Positions 1-5,901 of a stretch of 9,581 nucleotides of DNA are shown piece by piece (position 1 is the first letter of the stretch; the number at the start of each line of letters is the position of its first letter). The translations under genes and the position numbers were made by a program. Below the pieces are notes generated by a model, which was given only the letters and a program-made list of their open reading frames with translations, ran no database searches and was not told the origin of the DNA. Source of the stretch: Deltaproteobacteria bacterium (GTDB lineage: Bacteria > Desulfobacterota > Desulfobaccia > Desulfobaccales > 0-14-0-80-60-11); NCBI GenBank assembly GCA_021817645.1, contig JAKAGH010000109.1:1-9581 (forward strand), given 5' to 3'.

Positions 1-425
1 TCAAATCCCTGCCAGCGCTGGGAGTAACTGGGTATCGCGGGATTCAAAGGTTCGGGAGGGTCCGTTTGGTCAGTCGGCTGGTCGTAAAACAGGAAAAGGA
101 AGGCGCCACTCGAGTAGGTGACATTCAGGCCGCCGGCGTTCATGATGTCCGAGACTTTGACCGGCACGGACATCAGATCTGTCCCGTTGAAGGTAATGGG
201 CGTGCCACCATAGGTGGCCGTAAATATCGTACTTGGGCCCTGAACCTGAAGCCAGACATCGCCTGGGTAAGCGCTTTGGTCAAATGTCACCAGCAGGGCC
301 GAGGAGGCGGTCTGGCTGAAGGCCATCAATCCCATCACCACCAAAGTCGCAAGCCACATTTTGATTCCGAGCCGTTTGCCGTAGATCAGGCGACGAACCG
401 AAGCATTCCGCAGATATTGCTGCAT
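1..425 (-). CDS. secreted protein, C-terminus off window; possible GH64/thaumatin-like domain
   Basis: The visible 141 residues start at an ATG (423-425) preceded by a perfect AGGAGG (433-438) with a 7-nt spacer. Residues 1-43 form a signal peptide: a basic n-region (RR at 11-12, KR at 17-18), a hydrophobic core from about 24 to 37 and a likely cleavage site after SSA at 41-43. An inner Met at residue 23 could also start it. The mature part looks like a beta-sandwich. The stretch SGAFLFLFYDQPTD followed by PEPLNPAIPSYSQRWQGF recalls the beta-1,3-glucanase GH64/thaumatin-like family, where an SGR-type strand precedes a Pro/Asn-rich segment and a conserved aromatic segment. That is a resemblance from memory, not a firm call, and no catalytic residues are in view. 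The gene is truncated by the window edge, so nothing can be said about its C-terminus or anchoring. Confidence 0.75.
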   Translation of the reverse strand, partial: MQQYLRNASVRRLIYGKRLGIKMWLATLVVMGLMAFSQTASSALLVTFDQSAYPGDVWLQVQGPSTIFTATYGGTPITFNGTDLMSVPVKVSDIMNAGGLNVTYSSGAFLFLFYDQPTDQTDPPEPLNPAIPSYSQRWQGF

Positions 426-432
426 GGAAGAA

Positions 433-438
433 CCTCCT
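433..438 (-). promoter_or_regulatory. strong ribosome binding site of the secreted protein
   Basis: The minus strand reads AGGAGG seven nucleotides before the ATG at 423-425. This fixes the start of the secreted protein. A TATATT at 441-446 resembles a -10 box, but it would place transcription start inside this site, so it is probably not the promoter. Confidence 0.75.
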
Positions 439-447
439 CTAATATAG

Positions 448-463
448 GTTCGAGGTCTCGAAC
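448..463. promoter_or_regulatory. perfect 16-nt palindrome, operator-like
   Basis: GTTCGAG-GT-CTCGAAC is a perfect inverted repeat with 7-bp arms and a 2-nt centre, 23 nt upstream of the secreted protein's start codon and 10 nt upstream of its Shine-Dalgarno. It could bind a dimeric regulator or form a hairpin in the mRNA leader. No T-run follows it on the minus strand, so it is a poor intrinsic terminator. Confidence 0.4.
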
Positions 464-484
464 TAAAGGGGTTGAAGTAAGGGG

Positions 485-515
485 AGAAAGGGGCAAAGGG
501 GCCGCGGCCCTTGCC
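485..515 (-). terminator. candidate intrinsic terminator of fprA
   Basis: About 16 nt past the fprA stop codon, the minus strand can fold GGCAAGGGCC with GGCCCCTTTGCC (492-515; two single-base bulges), followed by the pyrimidine run CTTTCT at 485-490. The stem is strong and GC-rich, but the U-tract is short and interrupted, so termination may be partial. Confidence 0.45.
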
Positions 516-530
516 ACCCTGCCCCATCTT

Positions 531-1721
531 TCAGCTCTCCAAATTCTCCCTTGCCAGTTGCTCGCCCAGTTTCCGGGCCGCGGCCAGTTCCGCGGGGTCG
601 GGGATGTATTTGACCTTGAAGCCTTCGTGAACCAGCTTCAGTTTCATGGCCTCCAGCTCCTGGTTGATGAGCTTCACGGCTTCGCCGCTCCAGCCGAAGG
701 AGCCGAAGGCCGCGGCCGCCTTGTTTTTGGGGCGCAGGCCCTTCAAGTAGGTGAGAAATTGGCTCACGGTGGGGAAGAGGTTGTTGTTGAGGGTGGGGGA
801 GCCCACGAGTAGCAGCCCTGCGTCCAGCACCTCGGTGACGATGTCGCTGCTATGGGTGCTCCGCAGGTGATGGAGCTGGGCCTCCACGCCCGCGTCCGTC
901 AGCCCCTGGATGAAGGCCTGGGCCAGCATCTCGGTGCTGTGCCACATGGTGTCGTAGATGACCAGGGCCTTGGGCTCGGGCACGCCCGCAGCCCACTTCT
1001 GGTAAAGAGAGAGGACCCAGTCAATATTGCGGCGGTAAATCAGCCCGTGGTCTGGAGCGATGGTTTTGAAGGTCAGCCCCATCTTGGCGATTTTGTCCAG
1101 GAGCTGGGTGACCAGGGTGCCGAAGGGCATGAGGATGTTGGCGTAATACTTTTTCAGTTGATGGGCGTAATCCTCGGGATGGTCGGGCAGCTGGTCGTCG
1201 AAACGCTCGCTGGAGGCCAGGTGGGCCCCGAACGCGTCGCTGGAAAAGAGGAGTTCCTCCTCCTTCAGGTAGGTCATCATGGAGTCCGGCCAGTGGAGCA
1301 TGGGGGTCTCCAGAAAAGAGAGGGTGCGCCGGCCCAGGGAGACTTGATCGCCGGTGCGCACCTCCACAAAGGGCCAGTCCTGCTTGTAGTGGCGGCTCAG
1401 ACCCGCTTTACCTTGGGGGGAGGAGAAGATTTTTTCCGGCTTGATGCGCTCCACCGCCTCCGGCAGGCCTCCGGAGTGGTCCATCTCCACGTGGTTGGAA
1501 ACGATATAGGAGATTTTCTCCAGGGGCACGATCTCGGCCACCCGGGCCAGCATCTCCGGCAGGAATTCCTTTTTCACCGTGTCGATGAGGGTGATTTTAT
1601 CGTCGATGAGCAGGTAGGCGTTGTAGGTGGAGCCGTCTTCGGTGAGATAGCCGTGGAAGTCACGGATGTTCCAATCCACGACCCCCACCCAATAGACTCC
1701 AGGGGCCAGTGCCACAGTCAT
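531..1721 (-). CDS. fprA: FprA-family A-type flavoprotein (flavodiiron O2/NO reductase)
   Basis: A 396-residue cytoplasmic protein of normal length for a class A flavodiiron protein, which reduces O2 to water and/or NO to N2O in anaerobes. The N-terminal metallo-beta-lactamase-like domain (about 1-245) carries the full diiron set: the HxExDH motif at 77-82 (H77, E79, D81), H143 in MLHW, D162 in SSDAFG and H225 in APDHG. The C-terminal flavodoxin-like domain (about 250-396) starts with the FMN phosphate loop YDTMWHST (256-263) and continues with GSPTLNN (308-314) and FGSFGWSGE (339-347). No C-terminal rubredoxin or flavin-reductase domain is fused, so a separate rubredoxin or similar donor is needed; none is seen here. 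The ATG start has GGAGG (1727-1731) five nucleotides upstream. It lies 104 nt downstream of the J-protein gene in the same direction, so the two may share a transcript. Substrate preference between O2 and NO cannot be read from the sequence. Confidence 0.95.
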   Translation of the reverse strand: MTVALAPGVYWVGVVDWNIRDFHGYLTEDGSTYNAYLLIDDKITLIDTVKKEFLPEMLARVAEIVPLEKISYIVSNHVEMDHSGGLPEAVERIKPEKIFSSPQGKAGLSRHYKQDWPFVEVRTGDQVSLGRRTLSFLETPMLHWPDSMMTYLKEEELLFSSDAFGAHLASSERFDDQLPDHPEDYAHQLKKYYANILMPFGTLVTQLLDKIAKMGLTFKTIAPDHGLIYRRNIDWVLSLYQKWAAGVPEPKALVIYDTMWHSTEMLAQAFIQGLTDAGVEAQLHHLRSTHSSDIVTEVLDAGLLLVGSPTLNNNLFPTVSQFLTYLKGLRPKNKAAAAFGSFGWSGEAVKLINQELEAMKLKLVHEGFKVKYIPDPAELAAARKLGEQLARENLES

Positions 1722-1764
1722 GATTGCCTCCGGATAAATGCTAAGGGGACAGGGGCCGGGGAGC

Positions 1765-1803
1765 AGGGGTCAGCAGGGAGAAATCCCTGGTTTTCTGACC
1801 CCT
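1765..1803. repeat. inverted repeat between the J-protein gene and fprA
   Basis: AGGGGTCAG (1765-1773) pairs with CTGACCCCT (1795-1803), and inside it CAGGG (1774-1778) pairs with CCCTG (1785-1789) around a 6-nt loop, leaving a 5-nt bulge. A further copy of CTGACCCCT lies at 1816-1824 next to the J-protein stop codon. No T-run follows on the minus strand, so this looks more like an mRNA stability or processing hairpin, or low-complexity intergenic repeat, than a terminator. Confidence 0.45.
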
Positions 1804-1825
1804 GGTCTCTGATCCCTGACCCCTA

Positions 1826-2758
1826 TTAAAGTCCCTCTTTATTCAGTTCTTCCAGGAGGGTTTTTTGTTTCTTGGTCAGGTTGGCGGGGGTGTCGACGAT
1901 GATCCGCACGTATTGGTCCCCCCGGGTTTTGCCGTTGGCTAAAGGGATGCCGTAGTTTTTCAGGCGCATCTTGGTATGGCTCTGGGTGCCGGGAGGCACT
2001 TTGAGGCTCATGGTCTTGCCGTCCAGGGTGGGCGCGGTCACTTTGGTGCCCAGGGTGGCCTCGGTGAAGCGGATGTGCCGGTCCACATAGAGGTCGTTGC
2101 CTTCCCGTTTAAAGACCGGATGTTCCTGTTCCCGGAGCTTGATGTACAGGTCTCCGGGGGGGCCCCCCATGGGTCCGGGCTGACCTTTGCCCGCGAGGCG
2201 CAGCTTTTTGCCCGGCAGGGTGCCGGGGGGGATCTTGACGGAGACCTTCACCGCCTGGCCGTTATGGGTGAAGCTCACCAGCTTTTCGGTGCCGAAGGTC
2301 ATTTCGTGGAGGGTGATGGGCATCTCCACCTGGAGGTCTTCGCCTTTCAGACTCTGGGCCTGGGCTTGATAGTCTTCAGCGCCGCCATAACGAAAGACGC
2401 GGCTACGGCCTCTTCCGGACTGACGCCCGCCTGCCCCCCCGAACAAGCGGCTGAAGATGCCTTCGGAGATGCCGGTGTCAAAAATTTCGCTAAAATCGAA
2501 GCCCTTGAAGATGTCTTCCTGGCTGTATTTGGCCTGGAAGGCCTGGGAGCCGAACTCGTCATAGGCCTTGCGTTTTTCCGGATTGCTCAAAACGGCATAA
2601 GCTTCGCTGACTTTCTTGAACTGCTCTTCGGCCTGGCGCTTGTCTCCCTTGGCCTTGTCAGGATGAAATTTCTGGGCCAGCTTCCGGTAGGCTTTCTTGA
2701 TCTCCTCCGGTGAGGCTTCCCGCTTAACCCCTAAAGTCTGATAATAATCTTCTGCCAT
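1826..2758 (-). CDS. cbpA: CbpA-type DnaJ co-chaperone (class B Hsp40)
   Basis: A 310-residue J-domain protein that would stimulate the ATPase of DnaK and hand over unfolded clients in the cytoplasm. The J-domain spans about 4-70 with the diagnostic HPD at 32-34. A Gly/Phe/Arg-rich linker with Phe-rich pieces (IFKGFDF, IFSRLFGG) follows at about 71-138. Two beta-sandwich client-binding domains follow: CTD-I about 139-213 (KIPPGTLPGKKLRLAGKG at 175-192) and CTD-II about 214-291 (KVPPGT at 253-258). A short C-terminal dimerisation segment ends it. There is no CxxCxGxG zinc-finger region, so it is the CbpA/DnaJB type and not DnaJ itself. No dnaK or grpE is nearby. The start is fixed by the J-domain beginning at residue 4 and by the adjacent promoter. 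Whether it modulates the nucleoid like E. coli CbpA is not inferable. Confidence 0.93.
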   Translation of the reverse strand: MAEDYYQTLGVKREASPEEIKKAYRKLAQKFHPDKAKGDKRQAEEQFKKVSEAYAVLSNPEKRKAYDEFGSQAFQAKYSQEDIFKGFDFSEIFDTGISEGIFSRLFGGAGGRQSGRGRSRVFRYGGAEDYQAQAQSLKGEDLQVEMPITLHEMTFGTEKLVSFTHNGQAVKVSVKIPPGTLPGKKLRLAGKGQPGPMGGPPGDLYIKLREQEHPVFKREGNDLYVDRHIRFTEATLGTKVTAPTLDGKTMSLKVPPGTQSHTKMRLKNYGIPLANGKTRGDQYVRIIVDTPANLTKKQKTLLEELNKEGL

Positions 2759-2775
2759 GGTTATCTCGCGAATGT

Positions 2776-2803
2776 ATTATAAAGCCAAAATCGTTTTTGT
2801 CAA
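2776..2803 (-). promoter_or_regulatory. near-consensus sigma-70 promoter of cbpA
   Basis: On the minus strand there is a perfect TTGACA (2798-2803), a 16-nt spacer and a perfect TATAAT (2776-2781). Transcription would start near 2768-2769, leaving only about 10-11 nt of leader (GCGAGATAACC) with at best a weak GAGA as ribosome binding site. No heat-shock (sigma-32) pattern is seen. Confidence 0.8.
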
Positions 2804-2872
2804 GGCAACCTTAAGGATAACTTTCCTATTTTATTGGCAAAATCTCTTGAGGCTGGATGAGTATTTATCCCC

Positions 2873-2914
2873 TTGATTAATTTATTTTCTTGTGTTAATA
2901 ATCACAATTTGTGA
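2873..2914 (+). promoter_or_regulatory. candidate promoter and operator for the small membrane protein
   Basis: A weak sigma-70-like pair, TTGATT (2873-2878) and TAATAA (2896-2901) with a 17-nt spacer, lies in an AT-rich stretch. Immediately after it is the perfect palindrome TCACAA-T-TTGTGA (2902-2914), which would overlap the transcription start and so could be an operator. It has the TGTGA half-sites of CRP-like sites, but in the opposite arrangement. Both elements are tentative. Confidence 0.3.
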
Positions 2915-2960
2915 GGCTAGGTAAAGTACTGACCCGGCGAGTAGCTGGACATTTTTTCCA

Positions 2961-2966
2961 AGGAGG
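2961..2966 (+). promoter_or_regulatory. ribosome binding site deciding the start at 2973
   Basis: AGGAGG lies six nucleotides before the ATG at 2973-2975. The in-frame TTG at 2967 directly abuts this site and is therefore not a usable start. Confidence 0.75.
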
Positions 2967-2972
2967 TTGGGC

Positions 2973-3263
2973 ATGACGGCGTTGATCGGCGGACTAGTGG
3001 CGGTAGCACTAGGATTAATCGGCCTGGGCTTATGGTGGAGAGATTTCCTCAGTTTGCTGGCCGGGGCAATACCTCTGGTGCTTCTTTTAGGTGGGGGATT
3101 GGCCGTATATCTGGGGTTTGAAGAAGCCAAAGACAAGTTTATGAAGAAAGAAGAACCCACTTCCTTTGAGCCCAAGGTATCTGAAGCCGAGGTAGAAAAA
3201 TATAAGGCCGAAGTGGAAACCCTGAAATCCGAGATCGAGGACCTTAAGAAGAAGAAGAAGTAA
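2973..3263 (+). CDS. small two-helix membrane protein with coiled-coil tail
   Basis: A 96-residue protein with an excellent ribosome binding site. Residues about 3-21 and 27-47 are two hydrophobic, Gly/Leu-rich membrane helices joined by a short WWRD turn. From residue about 49 the chain is highly charged and helical, with a heptad-like pattern (KVSEAEVEKYKAEVETLKSE) that suggests a short coiled coil, and it ends in five lysines. By the positive-inside rule both ends would be cytoplasmic, leaving a hairpin in the inner membrane. The two-helix WW-containing topology recalls small conserved proteins of anaerobic delta-class bacteria, and loosely the magnetosome protein MamI; no function is assigned. 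It is the only plus-strand gene between 1 and 8042. It converges on birA with a 20-bp coding overlap. A real gene is likely given the start signal and the coherent topology. Confidence 0.8.
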   Translation: MTALIGGLVAVALGLIGLGLWWRDFLSLLAGAIPLVLLLGGGLAVYLGFEEAKDKFMKKEEPTSFEPKVSEAEVEKYKAEVETLKSEIEDLKKKKK

Positions 3264-4284
3264 CCTCCAGACCTTTCGCTCCTGGCTCCGTCCCGGAGCC
3301 AGGGGCTATTTCCCCGGAAGTCACCCGCACGACCTCTCCGGTCGTTTGCCGGATCAGCAAAGCCCCATCCCCGGCTACGTCTAACGCCAAACCGGAAATT
3401 TCCCGGGGCCCCTGCCGTATGGTGACCCTCTGCCCCAGAGTCACGTTGTATGCCCGCCATTCCTCCAAAATCACCCCGAAGTCCTGGTTCAGGAAGAGGT
3501 CGTAGAGGTCCTCGAATTCCTCCAGCCAGGCCCGGAGAATCTGCGGCCGCGACCAAGGCGCGCCGGCCACCCGGGCCAGGGAGGTGGCGGTGAGATCCAG
3601 CGGCGGCGGGAATTCCCGGTTATTGACATTCAAGCCCAGACCCACCACCAGATACCGGATGCGGTCGCTTTCCGTCTCCATTTCCGTGAGAATGCCCCCC
3701 AATTTTTTCCCCGCCACCAAAAGGTCGTTGGGCCATTTAATGCCCGGGACCACGCCGGTGACCCTTCTCAAAGCCCGGACCACCGACACCGCGGTGGCCA
3801 GGGTGATCTGGGGCATTTCCGTGGGGGGCAGCGGCGGCCGCAGCAGCAGGGAGGCGTACAGGCCCACTCCGGAGGGAGAATCCCATTCCCGGCCCAACCG
3901 GCCCCGGCCCCGGGTCTGGCTTTCCGCCACCACCAGGGTGCCTTCGGGAGCATTTTGGCTCCCCAACTCCTTGGCCGCATCATTGGTGGAGGCCAGGGTC
4001 TCGAAATGATGGATGGGCCCTTGGAGATAGCGGGTCTTAAGCCCCTGGGTGATCTCCGCAGGCAGGAGTTTGTCCGGGACGCCCAGCAGGCGGTAACCCC
4101 GCCGGGGAGAGCCTTCGATGACGTAGCCCAGGGCCTTGAGGCGGTTGATGTGCTTCCAGACCGCGGCCCGGCTGCGGCCCAGCCGCGCGGCCAGGGCCTC
4201 TCCGGAGAGGGGCGCGGCGGCCTCCTTCAGGGCCCCCAGGATGGTGGCGATTGGTGCTTCTCGATCTTTGGGGTCAGGTTGCAT
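3244..4284 (-). CDS. birA: bifunctional biotin ligase / biotin operon repressor BirA
   Basis: A 346-residue class II biotin protein ligase. It makes biotinoyl-AMP from biotin and ATP and transfers biotin to the acceptor lysine of biotin-dependent carboxylases. Residues about 12-68 form a winged-helix DNA-binding domain (LSGEALAARLGRSRAAVWKH), so it can also repress biotin genes. The catalytic core has STND (99-102), the biotinoyl-AMP loop RGRGRLGREW (125-134), KWPND (183-187), KLGGIL (194-199) and GLGLNVNN (215-222). The small SH3-like C-terminal domain (about 278-326) ends near GEI. Beyond it is an extra tail of about 20 residues closing in four serines, encoded in the overlap with the convergent gene. 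No Shine-Dalgarno is obvious before the ATG. It begins 12 nt after the stop of a small membrane protein, so it may rely on read-through translation or coupling. No biotin synthesis gene or carboxylase is in view. Confidence 0.95.
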   Translation of the reverse strand: MQPDPKDREAPIATILGALKEAAAPLSGEALAARLGRSRAAVWKHINRLKALGYVIEGSPRRGYRLLGVPDKLLPAEITQGLKTRYLQGPIHHFETLASTNDAAKELGSQNAPEGTLVVAESQTRGRGRLGREWDSPSGVGLYASLLLRPPLPPTEMPQITLATAVSVVRALRRVTGVVPGIKWPNDLLVAGKKLGGILTEMETESDRIRYLVVGLGLNVNNREFPPPLDLTATSLARVAGAPWSRPQILRAWLEEFEDLYDLFLNQDFGVILEEWRAYNVTLGQRVTIRQGPREISGLALDVAGDGALLIRQTTGEVVRVTSGEIAPGSGTEPGAKGLEVTSSSS

Positions 4285-4296
4285 GGGTCAGGGAGA

Positions 4297-4584
4297 TTAT
4301 TTTCCGGTTGCTGGTTCCGGCTGCTGCTTTTCCAACAACTGGCGCTTGAGGGAGTTGTTGTAGACGCTGGCGCCGATCAGCCCCCCGATCACCAACCCTA
4401 CCACCGCCGCGGTGTACGTGGGGGAGATCAGCAGGGCGACGCACAACCCGGTGAAGGCATAGGCCAGGGGGATGTAAATCTGGGCCGGAGTTAAGAGGCA
4501 ACCCGGCGCCAGGGACAGGAGGATGGCTAAAGCCATTACCCTCCCCGGCCACCCCCGGGTGAGCCAGCCTCTTATTTGGGCCAT
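4297..4584 (-). CDS. small hydrophobic membrane protein upstream of birA
   Basis: From the ATG at 4582-4584 the product is 95 residues. A hydrophobic N-terminal segment (about 16-32, MALAILLSLAPGCLL) is followed by a second (38-53) and a Gly-zipper-like third (57-74, VVGLVIGGLIGAS), then a charged tail. An alternative ATG at 4534-4536 gives 79 residues and has a better, though close, Shine-Dalgarno (GGGGAGG); I cannot decide between them. The LAPGC segment resembles a lipobox, but Ala at -3 makes lipidation doubtful. The gene ends 12 nt before birA in the same direction, suggesting one transcript. I do not recognise the family and give no function. Confidence 0.6.
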   Translation of the reverse strand: MAQIRGWLTRGWPGRVMALAILLSLAPGCLLTPAQIYIPLAYAFTGLCVALLISPTYTAAVVGLVIGGLIGASVYNNSLKRQLLEKQQPEPATGK

Positions 4585-4736
4585 AAGATTATTCCCGGGA
4601 GAAAGAGAGGGGTCCCGTCTCTTCTCCCCATAAGGTTTGATTCTGCTTATGAAAATATACCCGATTTGCAATTTCTAGGAAAGGCATTTTGCGGCAGGGG
4701 CAGGAGCTCCGGCAATCTCCCCTCAAAATCCCCTTT

Positions 4737-5618
4737 TTACCACCTGAGCCATAAGGAGACGACAAATACCAGGCCCATGGCCAGTTGCTGGGCCAGGGTG
4801 AGATGGCACAAGAGCTTAATTCTGGCCTCCCGGCGATAGGCCTTCTGTTTGATGAGCTCCTGGTTGACCACAGCCAGGAGAATCAAGAGGACGAATCCGG
4901 CTCGAAAAGGCAGGGGGTTGGCGGGAAAGAGGAGATCAACCACCAGGCCGGTGATGGTGAGGATATTGACCAGGGTGAAGACCAGGGCCCCGGCCACCGG
5001 CCCCCGCCGCGCCGCCAGGGTCTGGCGCGGGGCTGTTTCTGCCTCATCTAACGGGGGATAGCCGTGGATCAGGAGTAAATTGAAAGCCGCAAAGGTCAGG
5101 GGCAGAGTATAGAGGAGCAGCTCCGTCACCAATTGGGTGCATTGAAGATAAAAGCCCCAGACGGCCGGGAGCAAGCCCAAACCTATAGCCCCCAGCACTT
5201 CCCCCCAGCCCCGGCGGTGCCACTCCAAAGGCGGAGCAAAATAAAAATATCCCGTCAGGATGCCCAGGGCTCCCAAAGGAATGGTCATATTGCCGGTGCG
5301 CCATTTTAGTTGCAGGACCACGCAGAGCAGGGCCGCGGCGCTTAAAAACCCGTAATTCAGCCACCTGAGCGTCCCGGGTGAGAAAGGTCCCCAGGCGGGA
5401 AAGCGGGCCGCACCGGGGGCGAAGAGCTCCCGGCTGCCGGCGGCCGCCAGGACCAGGGCGGCCAGGGCCGCGGCCCCCAAAACAAAAACCTCCAGCCGTA
5501 CGGGAAACCCGGACAGATCGGCTAAAATCGTCCCGGCTCCGAAGGGGATCAGAACGGCGAGCACATAAGGCAGGGGGGCAATGGGGCTGCCGGAGGTTGC
5601 AGGGTTGGGGACGGCCAT
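4737..5618 (-). CDS. UbiA-superfamily prenyltransferase-like membrane protein
   Basis: A 293-residue protein with about eight or nine hydrophobic helices, near the length of MenA/UbiA prenyltransferases, which join an isoprenoid chain to an aromatic acceptor in the inner membrane. The family is shown by GYFYFAPPLEWHRRGWGE (123-140), which matches the Y-x-x-x-PPL...G-x-GE signature, and by the loop at about 185-206 ending in RQTLAARRG, which matches GKRTLxVRLG of the MenA-like branch. Where relatives read PDYEAD this protein reads PPLDEA (188-193), so two aspartates are replaced. The first Asp-rich motif (NDxxD type) is also not seen; the equivalent stretch reads AAGSRELFAPG (59-69). Mg-diphosphate chemistry may therefore be altered or lost. 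The start has AGGA about 10 nt upstream and a plausible promoter. No menaquinone genes are adjacent. Confidence 0.75.
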   Translation of the reverse strand: MAVPNPATSGSPIAPLPYVLAVLIPFGAGTILADLSGFPVRLEVFVLGAAALAALVLAAAGSRELFAPGAARFPAWGPFSPGTLRWLNYGFLSAAALLCVVLQLKWRTGNMTIPLGALGILTGYFYFAPPLEWHRRGWGEVLGAIGLGLLPAVWGFYLQCTQLVTELLLYTLPLTFAAFNLLLIHGYPPLDEAETAPRQTLAARRGPVAGALVFTLVNILTITGLVVDLLFPANPLPFRAGFVLLILLAVVNQELIKQKAYRREARIKLLCHLTLAQQLAMGLVFVVSLWLRW

Positions 5619-5648
5619 GGTCTGTGATTCCTGAAAATCTTGTTCCCC

Positions 5649-5677
5649 TATTTATGCCATAACCCCGGGGACGTCAA
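5649..5677 (-). promoter_or_regulatory. candidate sigma-70 promoter of the UbiA-like gene
   Basis: The minus strand has TTGACG (5672-5677; 5 of 6 matches). CATAAA follows (5651-5656; 4 of 6, 15-nt spacer), overlapped by TAAATA (5649-5654; 17-nt spacer). The position, about 30-60 nt upstream of the start codon, suits a promoter. The -10 choice is uncertain. Confidence 0.45.
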
Positions 5678-5710
5678 GCAAAATCACCGCCGCCCCGTTG
5701 GTCGACCAGA

Positions 5711-5724
5711 ACACCCTAAGGTGT
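5711..5724. repeat. small hairpin in non-coding gap
   Basis: ACACC (5711-5715) and GGTGT (5720-5724) form a perfect 5-bp stem around a CTAA loop, in the 356-bp gap between the UbiA-like and TPR genes. It is short enough to be chance. Confidence 0.25.
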
Positions 5725-5758
5725 CGTCCCTGAATTATCTTATATAAATTGTAAGCCT

Positions 5759-5874
5759 AACTCCCTTCCCCTTTGAGGGGGGAGGGTTGGGGTGGGGGTG
5801 GCGTATATTGGCTTGATTACAGATACTTGTCTGCCCCCACTCCCCAACCTCCTCTCACCAGGGGAGGGGGAGTT
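5759..5874. repeat. GC-rich nested palindrome, MITE/REP-like
   Basis: The left arm (about 5759-5799; begins AACTCCC, contains GAGGGTTGGGGTGGGGG) is an imperfect inverted copy of the right arm (about 5833-5874; CCCCCACTCCCCAACC to GGGGAGTTTT). The centre is about 33 nt and AT-richer. Each arm also folds on itself: CTCCCTTCCCC with GGGGGGAGGG at the left, and CCTCCTCTC with GGGGAGGGGGAG at the right. Palindromes of this CTCCC...GGGTTGGGGTGGGGG type recur in many bacterial genomes as non-autonomous dispersed elements. No target-site duplication is evident, and a single window cannot show copy number. Positions 5881-5887 are a T-run downstream on the plus strand. Confidence 0.65.
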
Positions 5875-5901
5875 TTAAGGACCTTTTTTTGCGCGGTATT
5901 C

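Noticed and set aside
441..446. TATATT as the -10 box of the secreted protein gene
   Set aside because: Transcription would start within the AGGAGG ribosome binding site, and no -35 element is found at the right distance.
66..812. Plus-strand 248-residue open frame
   Set aside because: It is antisense to the secreted protein and the end of fprA, both supported by motifs and start signals; its product has no recognisable domain.
852..1829. Plus-strand 325-residue open frame opposite fprA
   Set aside because: It mirrors the flavodiiron gene. Long antisense frames arise from its GC-rich codon use, and the protein is His/Gly/Val-rich with no motif.
1976..2713. Plus-strand 245-residue open frame opposite cbpA
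   Set aside because: It is antisense to a clear J-domain protein and has no ribosome binding site or domain.
2833..2850. Sigma-54-like TTGGCA...TTGA
   Set aside because: The spacing and the missing GC of the -12 element do not fit the consensus.
3955..4494. Plus-strand 179-residue open frame
   Set aside because: It spans the antisense of birA and the small upstream gene; composition is shadow-like.
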